Origin: Cristatella mucedo | Taxonomy: Eukaryota > Bryozoa > Phylactolaemata > Cristatellidae | Assembly: GCA_009760855.2 (NCBI GenBank) | Contig: WPIO01000300.1 | Coordinates: 1-64,000, forward strand | Reading direction: 5' to 3' | Length of the DNA: 64,000 nt | In this document: in pieces, positions 1 through 10,449 of the stretch | Layout of the letters: each line of letters starts with the position of its first letter | Numbering within the stretch: the stretch's first letter is position 1 | Translations under genes and position numbers: made by a program | Notes under the pieces: generated by a model | Told to the model about the DNA's origin: nothing | Database searches by the model: none | Seen by the model: only the letters and a program-made list of their open reading frames with translations

Positions 1-1255
1 GACTCACAGTGGAAGACGCTTTACGTTACTGCTGGGCGACTCATGTTGCTAGTTTCGCCACCGTGCTCTTTTCATTGGAAATGCATTATTTGTTAAACAA
101 GTCTTGCTCATTAATTTTCCAAATGTTTGTAAACTAAATGATCGGCAAATAAATACAGTTAGTTACATTAAGTAATTCCGCCCTGGTTTGTGGAACGTCG
201 ACCGGTGTCCGTTCCTAAGGTTCATTTAAAATTCAAAGGGTCCGTGTCAACCAGGCCGGATACAATCCGGCATGAATACAAGCCACTTGATCGCCGTCGC
301 CCAGTCGTTGGACAGCCTCCTAAATTCTGCCTATCAAATGTCCACTAGCTAAAAACCTAAGGGTTACTTATCTGCGATTAGCTGGTCCACAAGAAGCTAT
401 ATGCATTTCTGCTTACTAAAACTTGGATACCGCCCTTGTTCTAGCAGCTGAATTTCTGAAAGTACTCCACACGGTTTCTCATTCTAAGAGTCAATGCATT
501 CTGACGAGGTTAGAGGCTGGGTTGCAACTGTTGTTTGCGAATCGTTAGGCTATAAGATGTGCAGTTTTCTGAAGGGGCCATCGTTTGAATCGGTTGCAAT
601 AAATTGTTTCTCTAAGACAAGCCTCTGACTATGGTGATGTAACGGCCCTCTTCTGACTTTCTAAACTTTTTTATAGTGGAGTTTTTAACAGTTCCTCGCT
701 AAAATATTTGTGCGTGACAGGCTGTTAGCTGTGTAGGAGACTTCAATATTCACGTTCATAGCCCTAGCATGAGCCTGGTCCTCTCATTTCTTTACTGTCT
801 GCAGAATTTTGGTTTAGTCAATCGCTTTAATCATACCGCACACGTCAGTGGCCATATTCTAGATCTCGTGATCACTAAGGATTTCATCCCCACCGACCAT
901 GTGTTGTTCCCACAGATACTTTCAGATCATTGTTCGTTTACCGTTCCAGCTCCGGACAGGGTAATGACGAACTTGTCAAACGACTTAAGTCAAAAAGCAT
1001 TGACACAGACAAGTTTTCGGAATCTTTTTGTGATGATTGTCGTTTTGATCTGCAGTCAGACTCTACGGGAGCCTCGATGCCCTCACTGATGCAATAAACA
1101 TGACACTCAGGGGTGCTCTCGACAATCATGCTTCCGGTCATTCTATCCTTGTACAGACTCTCAGAGATTACTTTCAGTTTACAGAAAAACTCCTTAAGAT
1201 GTGCCGACTTAAGGGCAGGCTTGAACGTCGGAAGCTAACTCGTTTCAAGTTGAAT
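1..1255 (+). mobile_element. LINE-A 5' portion (5' UTR and endonuclease), decayed
   Basis: From about 180 this matches, base by base with many changes, the 5' region of the LINE-A copy on the minus strand at 40594-41430, and from about 310 it matches the start of the longer copy at 12091. The frame at 769-1089 carries the C-terminal part of an APE-type endonuclease: a Gly-His-Ile-Leu-Asp-Leu stretch followed by Leu-Ser-Asp-His, the usual catalytic Ser-Asp-His end motif. Frameshifts and stops break the frame, so it is a dead relic. The match stops near 1250, where the segmental duplication begins. Bases 1-180 have no clear partner and could be LINE-A 5' UTR or flanking DNA. Confidence 0.7.
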
Positions 1256-1639
1256 GGAGAAATGACCTACCCATTCATGTTTGAAAGAAATACCCTACAT
1301 ACCAAGATGGGGTCTGCAGGAATTTAAAAAATCGCCTCAGCATATACTGCACTAACACTGCCTCAGTGTGACCTTTCACACGAAGACTGCAGCAGGTCCA
1401 CAGTGGTAGAGCCATATTTCAGTTGCCTCTAATCCTTGAATTTGCACAAGCAAGGACATTTTTACATCGAAGCTAGTTGTAGTAGTTCACAGAAACAGTC
1501 TCGACTTCTGCAACACTCTTTTTTCAGAACTACAATTCTGCTTTCATGCGGCTTTGAAAAGGAATCAGGCACTGTCATAGTGAGTGAATCAGCCTTCAAG
1601 TCGCACTAATTCCCAAATCTGAAACCGCTACAAAGTATA

Positions 1640-2510
1640 CTAACTAAAATTAAAGGCACTAATTAGCACTCTCAGATAACTCAATCTCATTCTGGGTAAT
1701 TTGAATTGGATCAAAAAGAAGCGACTGATCGAACTTTGCTGGTAGTGTGCTAAATAACAAGAATAGCATGGCTAGAGGTTACATTTACGTAGTCCGCATG
1801 CAAAGGTGGGTTGAGGCAGCCGGCACAGTGTCGGCAAATATATGCACCCAGTTGAACAACCACGTGGAACCACTTAACTGTGCAATCAGTTTAAGCTTAA
1901 TAGTTTGTCTTTGATTCCGAGCATGCTGGGGGATGGCATGACGGAAGTTGGAAGTGAGTAGCAGGCTAAGAGTGAATACAAACTGAACGAAATGTCTCGT
2001 GAGACTTTGGGGTTAGTCCATGGCATAAGTAAACAGTAAGATTCGAAACAGGCGAGCAGTACGAGGCCGAGCCAGGTGGGGAAGTAGTCCTGAAAGGTAG
2101 GAAGGGCTAAAGTTCGAAGAAAGTTAATAGATGGCGACTGTGTGATGTATTCGATGCATTGCTTGACCAGTGATAGGTTTTTTCATATGGCATAAAATAC
2201 ACAACACACAAGGCGAGGTATATATTTCTTCATAATCTGTAAGCTCCTGAATGCAAAATTCGATAGCCAAGCAATCGGCGATTTACTGATGTCACGATGC
2301 TATGACGAAAATTCGTGTACCAATGCTAGTGCAGTGATCTGGCCTAAAATAGCTCAACGTTTAGCGATATTATGTAGCTGAAGGAAACCAGATGCGACAG
2401 TTGACGTCAAATGGTCGTTTAATGAAAGTTAACTTTGGAGCAGGTCACCTTAATTCCAAGCATAATCAACAAGATCCACCAAGCTACCTAGGACTAAAAA
2501 GGCTACAAGA
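1640..2510 (-). mobile_element. old LINE-B-related 3' region
   Basis: Read on the minus strand this follows the order of the 3' part of LINE-B: C-terminal coding region, then the conserved 'GGTCAGCATGC'-like stretch and the short 3' end. It is far more diverged than the other copies and probably comes from an older related subfamily. The same relic is at about 49280-50160 in duplication copy B. No open frame survives. Confidence 0.5.
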
Positions 2511-2764
2511 AAGCAGTGCCGGGACGTCAAATTGTTGTCCTTGACTTAGAGGTTCCCACTTCCTCAGGCTGATGACTTTTCACCGTATATAAGCCCGAAA
2601 CGAGCTAGGCCTTTCATATCATTTTCTGGCAATCCAAGTTTATTGCCAGGTCTCAAACTTAGACTAATACTATGGAGGTGGTGCCTTCAAATTATACATA
2701 ACTAAAGTTTTATGGAAGATAAATTGCAAGCATTACATGGAAAAAGGAATTGGTTGTTCTATTT

Positions 2765-3240
2765 CTATCCTTATATACCGTTGGCGACAGAAGCTTTGCC
2801 ACTGCAAGTCCGAGACTAAACAACTCACTTACATGATTCATAGCAACGATAACTACTCTCTTGATGCTGACAAGGGTTCAACTGCTGAAGCGGTCTAGAG
2901 CGTCTACTTTTATGATAATCTCTATTTTAAATCATTTCCAGACTGCATTGCTTCCCCCTTTATCCTTAATTATAGGAATAATTCATTTATAATAATAAAA
3001 TTATTAGAATAATATTAATAATGCACTTGATAAAACGCCTTTAGAGAACTCAATCCCTCTCAGGGCGCTTTACATTTGCTGCAAAGATAAATGCGACTGA
3101 ATGGTGAATAATATCATTATTTTACGAGATGAAGTTTGTTGGCTACCAAATACCCACGACAAGCCGCTTAGGATGTCAGTGGTTACGCAAAACTCTCCTG
3201 CATGACTTTAATTTAGTCTTTGCCGCTTTTTAGAGTCTCA
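2765..3240 (+). mobile_element. LINE-A 3' fragment, interrupted
   Basis: Bases 2776-2960 match the last coding part of LINE-A (the segment starting 'GTTGGCGACAGAAGCTTT', seen at 14776). Bases 3128-3230 match its terminal part ('GTTGGCTACC...AAGCCGCTTAGG'). Between them lies a LINE-B 3' end in the opposite orientation. The duplicate at 50395-50900 has the same arrangement. The fragment is non-coding. Confidence 0.75.
2985..3127 (-). mobile_element. short LINE-B 3' end nested in LINE-A
   Basis: On the minus strand it carries the LINE-B terminal stem-loop (an AAGCGCC-type stem with a TCTC/GAGA inner stem) and an AAT/ATT-rich tail at about 2985-3022. Only the last ~100 bp of the element is present, as expected for strongly 5'-truncated insertion. 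Confidence 0.75.
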
Positions 3241-3514
3241 GCCGAAGATGCTTTACGTTACAAAGTGCAGAACCTATTCTCGATCTACATCTCCAAACTT
3301 CCATCACTTGCAGTATTAAAATTTATGAGAACCCCAATTTCTTCTACCGACATTAGCCGCTCCATTTATTTTCTTCTATATGCTTTTGAGAGTTTGATTC
3401 TTTGCATGGTGCTTCTGCAGAAATTGAACAATTTGCAATCCTACCTACAACAACACCTATGCACGTACTTTTTGTGAGCCATTCATACATTTTCTAAAAG
3501 AGATTACTTTAAAT

Positions 3515-3775
3515 TTGGATACCGTATGCTCATCGTTAATTTATCGCTTCGTGATTGTTGTGAGCAGAAGTTTATCTTGTCACTTTACAACTCAGTGCAT
3601 CAAACAGCTTTCTGCAACCTGCTTTCAGTATAACTCAAGTCTGGTGCAATCTTCCTGTCTGTTTAGAGCCACTAGGTGCAGTGATGATAGGTCCACGAAC
3701 AGGCTTACATGTAACTCGGCGGTGCCTACGATTAATAAACACAGCGATTTAACCAGTAGCTCTTGCTGCGGTTAG
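3515..3775 (+). pseudogene. candidate Cys-rich ORF, start codon lost (copy A)
   Basis: This open frame aligns with 51169-51423 in duplication copy B. There it begins with ATG; here the equivalent codon is TTG. The N-terminal ~25 residues are hydrophobic. The C-terminal half has regularly spaced Cys that are mostly shared between copies, and ends in a Cys-Cys here. Several differences between copies are synonymous (Lys, Leu, Ser, Phe and Ala codons), but others are radical. No family is recognised. It may simply be a chance open frame in duplicated DNA, and I see no TATA box close upstream. Confidence 0.2.
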
Positions 3776-4852
3776 TGCTGCTGTGGCAGCAAACTTTATC
3801 AGGTGGCACACGATCAAGAGAAACCGTGTAATATCGGCCAATCTTATATTGAAAGAGAACCAAGGACATTTACCAAACATCGGAGGTTCGTTAGCAATAA
3901 AGCACCCAGTTAGGTCGAGTGGAGGCTAATAAAACCAACCAATACGCTTATATAAAGCTCAACACAAGTGGTGTCGTTTTATTATCTACTTGTGTGCACA
4001 CTAATCTGACTTCAAATTTAATTCATTTTCTTTCTACTAGCAAAAAATAAGTCATCGTCCAGGCTCCTAAAAACTTGACTGAGCTTTAGCCTGCAGGCCA
4101 GGTCGGTAAAAGCCTGCCCCCGGCCTGGGCCGAAACAGGGCGGAATTACTTTCTGTAAGTAATTTTATTTTTTGCCTGTGCTTCTCTTTACGAGACATGA
4201 GAAAACTAATGAGCACGACGTAAATTCGGTATCAATTCCGTGCATTTACCCACGGAAGGAGAGCCATGTGGTTAAACAAGCAATAAGCACGCCCAGCAGT
4301 GATAAACATGCCGAGCCTCTTTTGTTTCATTCACTTTGTAGATAGTATGAGAGCTTTCTGGCTAAAATTGCGGCCGCCACGACATAGATGTGACTTTGAG
4401 AGATCTGAATGCGTGCTATGAGACATTTGATAGAAAATCCTATGCAGCAGCATTTGCATTAGGGTCGGTTGCATAACCAACTGGGATGCAGCAGCCACTG
4501 GCAAAGTACAGACGTTATGGGATAGCCGATGTCTCTTCCAACTGAGAAGGACACATCGAGTCCAACATAGAGGCTTTGATAGTCATCACAAAATTTTTGT
4601 GAAGTTATTTCCCAACGGCTCTCCTGTCTGTGTATTCAGAAAAAAGCCGAAGAGTTTACCTGATGCTTTCACCGAACCCACAGGAAGCGCCTGCATTGCT
4701 CCCTCGTTCCCTGGTAGGGACAGCTTGGCTGCTGAGCAATGCAGGCCATGCCGAAGAATCTAGGCTCCCTAATGTATTGTCAAGCAAAATCCCGTCGTTT
4801 AACATTTAGCGGAACTGCTTGGCTGTCTAGGCGGAATTAGGCCTCAAAATCA
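3776..4852. other. duplicated non-repeat DNA, no gene recognised
   Basis: This stretch is shared with 51424-52507. It has a TATA-like TATATAAAGC at about 3950 (51604 in copy B), which is conserved, but no convincing coding frame follows. A frame around 4180-4340 stays partly open in both copies (51830-52018 in copy B) with no recognisable domain. Confidence 0.4.
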
Positions 4853-5624
4853 ACATTGTCATTGTTCAGTTTCAGATGATGTCCGAAGAATGCTGGTGAC
4901 ACCTGACACTTATATAACCATTAACGACTTCCATGCGAATCAGAACGCCTGCATGTTTCAGGATAGAATGATTCGAGAAAGGCAGATAGGAAGAGCATAC
5001 TTTAACATGAAAATCCCGTACCCTTAATCCAAGTATTTGTCTCCAAGTGAATGCTAAGTTTTTCAGCACGCCTGCAACCTATACTAACGGATTTATGGTG
5101 AATTCATCAAATAAGCACATGTTTATTTAGCTAAATTGAGAAACACAGTTACCAGCGTTTTATGCACTTTCGGCTTTTATGCGGCCTAGGCAATACAAAA
5201 CCTCGTTATCGGCTCGCTGGCAATACAATTCCGGAATGTAAACAACAAATTTCCAACTTTGTCAGTCTGAATTAGCTCCTCATGAGGTAGGCGACGTATT
5301 TCTGAAAATTCCCTGCACTAGCTTGCCTTAATAAAAACTCTGCTACTATCGGTAAACCCCCGACCAATAATGATGTCAACCACAACTAGAGGCTAAATAG
5401 CTAGTGTTGCACACATAATCTCTCATTTAAAGCGGTCTGCAGTCCGCTGAAAGAAGCATTTCGAAGTATGCGTTTTTTCTCGACCAGACAATAGGCTACC
5501 AATGGAGGCAGTAGTCTATCAACCAAAAGTTACCAACTATACCTGCATCTCAATTCGCTCTATTAGCTTTTTAATTTTAAGTGCTAAAAATATATGTTTT
5601 CATTCTTATTGTGATTTTAACGTT
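4853..5624. other. copy-A-specific DNA, no gene recognised
   Basis: Homology to duplication copy B stops at about 4852 and resumes at about 6618. The first ~770 bp of this copy-A-specific module match nothing else I could find in the window. The open frames here are short and have no recognisable motifs. Confidence 0.4.
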
Positions 5625-6068
5625 CATAATACTAATATTAAAAATGTACATGATAAAGCACTCTCGGAGGACTCAATCTCTTTCAATTCGCTCTACACTT
5701 TGCTTAAAAGAAAAACGCAATTGAATAGTAAATTGTATCATGCCTGATAAACCACATGAGCAAAATGGCTAGTGGTGACATGCACAGGGTCACATTTTGG
5801 AGCTGATTCAACCGCAGATATGCCGGCACAGCAAATTTCGAACGTTAACAATTCCTATTTCCGAATCGCGCTTGATTGCCAGTACCAATAAGTTAGCTGT
5901 ATCATCGTTTACTTTAATATAATGTGCTGGTAGTAATTTTCGAGCGCCATCAATACATGCATCAAGCAAGTTAAGAGAATTCTGAGTGCTCGAAGGCTGG
6001 AAGAGATCATTTAAAAGGTACACATGAGTGTCATCCGAAATGAAGTGAAAGCCTACATTGTCCTAGGC
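5625..6068 (-). mobile_element. LINE-B relic with internal deletion
   Basis: On the minus strand the 3' end (5645-5795) is joined directly to a part of the reverse transcriptase gene (5800-6060). That part includes the region just after the Asp-Asp motif, equivalent to 23785-24050 of the best copy. The piece between is missing. The RT side ends abruptly at 6068, where a hAT terminal sequence begins. Confidence 0.75.
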
Positions 6069-6280
6069 CAGGGGTGTCCAATCTTTTGCGTTTGGGGGGG
6101 CCACATTTCAAAAATGTAAAGGTCCGGTGCCACATGTAAATTGGCGTAACTGACCTCATCAGAAAATAGAATCTTAATTTAGTATGACAATTACTCTCAT
6201 ACCCCATAAATAAACCGCAATACAATAGTATTTTTTAGCATAATTTTTATAAAAAAAAAAAAAAAACACAAAAAAATACA
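6061..6280. mobile_element. hAT-type transposon end
   Basis: A terminal sequence CAGGGGTGTCC starts at 6069, the classic hAT terminal inverted repeat. It is followed by 'GGGGCCACATTT' typical of the subterminal part. The preceding octamer TCCTAGGC (6061-6068) fits an 8-bp hAT target site with a central TA. The element interrupts a LINE-B. Its inner part runs into an A-rich stretch (6250-6268), and its other end is not clear; it could extend to about 6610. No transposase frame is evident. Confidence 0.6.
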
Positions 6281-6617
6281 AAATTGATCATGTGTCCTGG
6301 AAAATAATTAGATGGATATTACGGCCAATCTTTGACTTTTGGATTTTTATTTTGATAACATGAATACAGAAACTTTAAAAAATTACAAAATTACATGACA
6401 AGGACTCACATAATATTAATGTCTTCGGATTAACTGAATGCCACAGGTATTCAATGTCTTCTGCACCACAGGCATCAATGAGATATTTGGCATTGTTTCT
6501 GTTTGCATAAAAAGTCGAAATCTTCTGCAATAGTGGATGCGGAAAGTCTAAGGATTCCTTATAAATGTTCATCAGTGAGAACGGATCGAGCCTTTGTTTT
6601 CACATTTTTCGGTCTGG

Positions 6618-7980
6618 AGTGTATCTAAATCATGTATTTAGATTTTAAAAGGCCTTTCACGAAGCAGCCAGCAAAATTATGGCTCTTATCAGGATTGTTG
6701 TGAGTATAGCTATTATCTTTTTCAGCATTCTACTCCGACATCACCCTACTTGTAGCATCCTCTTACAGTTCAAGATCCTTAGTCCTAACAGTAAGCACTC
6801 TCAAAAACTGAGTGAACAAGTATTTCTGTAGTTCAAATGCCGTTGATTTTAGGTCAAAATCCTGCTCAAACATAAACCCCACTAACATACCTATACTTAT
6901 GGACTCATTTATTGGCCACTTTATCGCTGCAGTAATTTTGCAATCCGCGGGAATTTGATCCGCATTTCATTGCTCACTTTTTCTGAAATCGCTCAATTTA
7001 GTTCTAAGTTGCGACATGCTATTTGTTGAGATTACAAGAATAGCCCAAGTAAAGCCGAAACCCAGCCTCTGATATTCAGAGTTTCAGTAATTTTAATTTT
7101 GGTATCTAAATAATAGGAAAAAAAGGCTCTGCTGGCACCGTCGATAGGGTTAACTTGCAGTCTCTAGCTGACGTAAGCCTCGCGGCGACTTTTGAACCCA
7201 TTTTAAATCGCATCACTTCTATCATTAGTAGTTCTTAGTGTTTAAAGACTGCTGAAGAATTTTCAGAAACTGCTTCTAGTTTTGGTGCGCCAACTATTTG
7301 AGCTTTATACGGTATAATAAACAAAAATATATTTGATAGGTTCGCATTTTATAATTAGGTTTTCTGCCTTATGACGACAGTTTGTAGTGTAATAAGCGTT
7401 GAGATTGCCGTTGAAAGGGCAGTCAAAGTCTCATACTTGTGCAGGCTATATGAAGCCATGCATTTTCTGGTATTTCTCAGCCTGTAAGAGAAAGAGGCAC
7501 ATGAAATGATCAAAACAAATGAGGAGTATAACTAATTCAGCGTAAACAGCACGGCCTCTACTGGAGCTAATATTGAAATCCCCAGCAAGAGTCTTTCATT
7601 TGCGGCTAAGCTAACAGTAACAGAACTAAAGTAACTAGAGACCTTTCGGCTATCATGGGTATCAGAACTTACTCGAGTCACTAGCCACAGCTCCGTCACC
7701 TGCCCATGCTACATGTATTAGTCGAATACACGTTCGAGTGTCAAATACGCAAACAATCTTAAGGGTTAAGCTGTATTGCCTCAACTTTCACAGAAAAATT
7801 TGCCGTAGTTTAAAGCCGCGTTTAATTTTATAAGCGCCTGATTATAAGCTGGAAGTCCAAAAATGCAAATCATTCCTCCACTGACATTGGTTCCAATTTT
7901 TTCATTTAAGATAGTGGTTCTTCACTGAGATGGAAATAATGTCAGACATATTTTGAAAACTTCATTCTGCGGGAGTATTC
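6618..7980. other. duplicated DNA downstream of the peptide gene, no gene recognised
   Basis: This is shared with 53738-55105 at roughly 8-10 percent divergence. Only short open frames are present, and they are not kept open in both copies. It could include the distal 3' flank of the minus-strand peptide gene. Confidence 0.4.
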
Positions 7981-8324
7981 CAGCTAGCAAAGTTCTGCTT
8001 AAGTCTTGCGAAACTGATGCAGCCGTCTTTCTTTAACCGTTTTCGTTATCTTTCTCTATCGTCTCCTCTTTTTTCGTTCGAGCGTGGGTTTCAGCTGAAG
8101 ACCTACATTGTAAGCTTTCCGGGCAGTGCCAGACATTGTGAAGGAGGTTTAAAACGGTATATTTGTGGTCGTAAAAGGTATAGAATCCATCATTTAAGTG
8201 GAGCAGGACTAAGCCCTTATTGCACTTTTTTAAGCATTGATAAGAATGTAGTCCACAACGAATGCAATGACTCTCGAGGTGAAATGCAGACTTACTTGAG
8301 CATCTAGCGTATTGGCGTTCTTTT

Positions 8325-8783
8325 TTAGATGCAGCATCTCTGATTCATTCGACATTGGTATTTAGCCTGCACCTTCTTTGGAGGATTACAGCTGATACTG
8401 TGTTTACCATAGCAGTCTCCACCAGCGTCACGACAGCCTGCAAATAAAAAGAAAGAATAATAGAGTTCTGACGACACGTCCATGCAAGCCGAGGTAAAAG
8501 ATGAATTAATTATGATTCCGCAATGCCCGCCAATTATTAGCTCTCATTTTTTTCTTTGCACTATAATATATTGATCAGCTACAGCTTAGCGTGTTGCAAG
8601 CACGTAGGCACTGCCTAACCAGTTCTGCCACCGTAGAGGTAAATGCTTACTTTTCTCGCGCTTGTCTGTTGGCTGCTCTTTCTTAAAATAGGCATCCATG
8701 ACGTTCTCTCCACCTTCCTCGGCGAACGCGACAGACAAGCACAACATGATCGACCACAAGACGATACGATTACACGTAGACAT
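8325..8783 (-). CDS. secreted six-cysteine peptide precursor, copy A (two exons)
   Basis: This is a minus-strand gene with coding exons 8651-8783 and 8325-8437. The 213-bp intron (8438-8650) has a GTAAGC donor and a pyrimidine-rich tract ending in CAG. It joins in phase 1, and the spliced frame is open for 81 residues. Residues ~1-21 are a signal peptide (a Leu/Ile/Val-rich core, then Ala-Phe-Ala before an acidic stretch). Residues ~22-42 are an acidic propeptide ending in Lys-Arg. The mature part (~39 residues) has cysteines spaced C-x6-C-x7-C-x11-C-x5-CC, the order seen in beta-defensin and crotamine-type peptides, and is rich in Lys/Arg. The likely role is an extracellular defence or venom-type peptide, by inference only. 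The ancestral promoter and ATG, kept in copy B, are deleted here. The ATG at 8783 comes from flanking DNA, so expression is doubtful. The unspliced frame also stays open to 8586, but that reading loses the cysteine domain. Confidence 0.65.
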
Positions 8784-10059
8784 GTGGGCGCACCCATCCA
8801 AGTATTTCCGTTTCAATGATGGTACTCTAATAACAAATCCTGCTTCTAAAACATCAATCATTAGAGTTTCCTTGAAAAGGCAGGGTAATGACTCATTTGA
8901 TACGTGTTTCGTTTTGGATTGAAGCCGATCCTTCTATTTTCAAATCATGTGGCCAGAAGGCTAGTGCTTCGTTGTAGATTAAACCAAGGCATCAGCAACT
9001 TTCGGCTATCCCATCGAGCCAGAATCAAAACCCGGCTCCAGCTTGTTACTGTTACTTAGCTGAGGCTCAGGAGGATGCCGATTGAATGTGGCGATTGAAA
9101 TCTGATGCCACGTATAAGTTATGGTAGCACCTACCTGTTATCGCTTATGTAGAGTGGTTCAATTGCATTCATAGATGTTATTGCTGATGCTAAGATCCGG
9201 GAATTAAGTTTAAAAAAATAATGGCATGCTAGAGCCGATGCCAAGGCCGTGAGTTGAGAGCCCACCCGTTTTCAATGAGCTGAGAGCAAAGAACCTGCTC
9301 ATTTTGTATTCGTACCATTGCTCAGAACCACGAAGTGCATTCTTTCATTAGCTTCTCTGCAAATCTCTTTAACTTTGTGCTCAGCACTCCTGCAATAACC
9401 CCTTAGAGGCAACGTCAAGCTTGCCTCTACAATTGATGTTTAAGGTGTAATACATCGCTGTTATAAGACGACCTTTTATTTAAACAAAGCATCAAATTGA
9501 CCAAATGCGGTAAAATCGGTAAACTGTCAAAAGACTAACGAAGCAGTACCAAACGCTTCTGCTTATTTTGAAACCCCATAATTAGTAAAAACTGGACGCA
9601 TGATAGTTATAAGTACACAACCGTCCTCTATTTTGAAGCCATTTTCAGACACATCATAGCAGTCGCTGAAATATATCGTTTTAATTTCACCCTACAACAG
9701 CTATAAAAAACATGTGCTCAGGTTTTGTGTTTGTATTGATTGAGAGGTGCTTGATTTGGGCAGAGGTAGGCTGCCAAGAATCCAAACTCCCAACGGCATT
9801 AAGAAAACAGAAAAGTACCCATGTAATGCTGTGAGAGGAAATTGGGCTTCCCTTGTATTTGGATGCTTAAAATACTTGGGATTTTGAGCTGCCATCTAAA
9901 ACAGGTTGTTCAATTTGCAAGCGGGTCAACTAAAGACACCATCTTCAATTGAATAACTAGATCTAGGTTTGAGACGTAGCCAATAGACTTAAGCTTGTGC
10001 TTACTATACCTAGCTATTTAATTATCATTGGGAAACCATATGTGTTCAAGTAGAAGGTG
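8784..10059. other. duplicated DNA, no gene recognised
   Basis: This is shared with 56042-57329. Frames such as 8698-8922 are open in part of both copies but are not maintained (there is a stop in copy A where copy B continues), and no domain is visible. I see nothing else here. Confidence 0.35.
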
Positions 10060-10440
10060 GACAGTGTGCTTGATCAGAGGTGCAAACTCGTTTAACATGT
10101 CAGTGTCGAGCTGCAGCTTTAAATCGAAAATAGTAAGTCAGAGGAAATATTGAGCAGACGTTGCAAATCAAATAGTTTCTCGGGGACAGCATCGACGTCA
10201 AGACTCGTGAGGTTTCACTATGCACAGGTGATATGCAATATCAATTAGGATTTGAATGCAGTCAGAAAAGCCATGCTTAGTAGGAACTAGTAGTCATAGC
10301 CTGCCGTTGTACCGCTCAATTTGTTCAAGTGTGTGACCCTTGATCTCAGTATGGTAATGCATATGAGCTTCAAGAGACAGAGAGTCAGTAAGTGCCCGAT
10401 ATCAGCTCTGAAATTGTTATGTATGCCAGCAAAAACAAGG
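10060..10440 (-). mobile_element. LINE-B fragment (endonuclease/RT junction region)
   Basis: On the minus strand it matches the segment of the best LINE-B copy at about 25180-25550. This is the end of the endonuclease and the start of the RT-bearing part, with internal loss. It is heavily decayed. Its duplicate is 57330-57690. Confidence 0.65.
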
Positions 10441-10449
10441 TTTCAAATC

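Noticed and set aside
8017-8307. 96-codon plus-strand ORF next to the peptide gene
   Set aside because: In the duplicate (55140-55400) the ATG is changed and a stop appears, so the conservation is better explained by minus-strand UTR or other non-coding function.
8586-8861. Single-exon reading of the peptide gene
   Set aside because: In copy B this reading stops early at 55749, while the spliced reading is open in both copies and adds a conserved cysteine domain.
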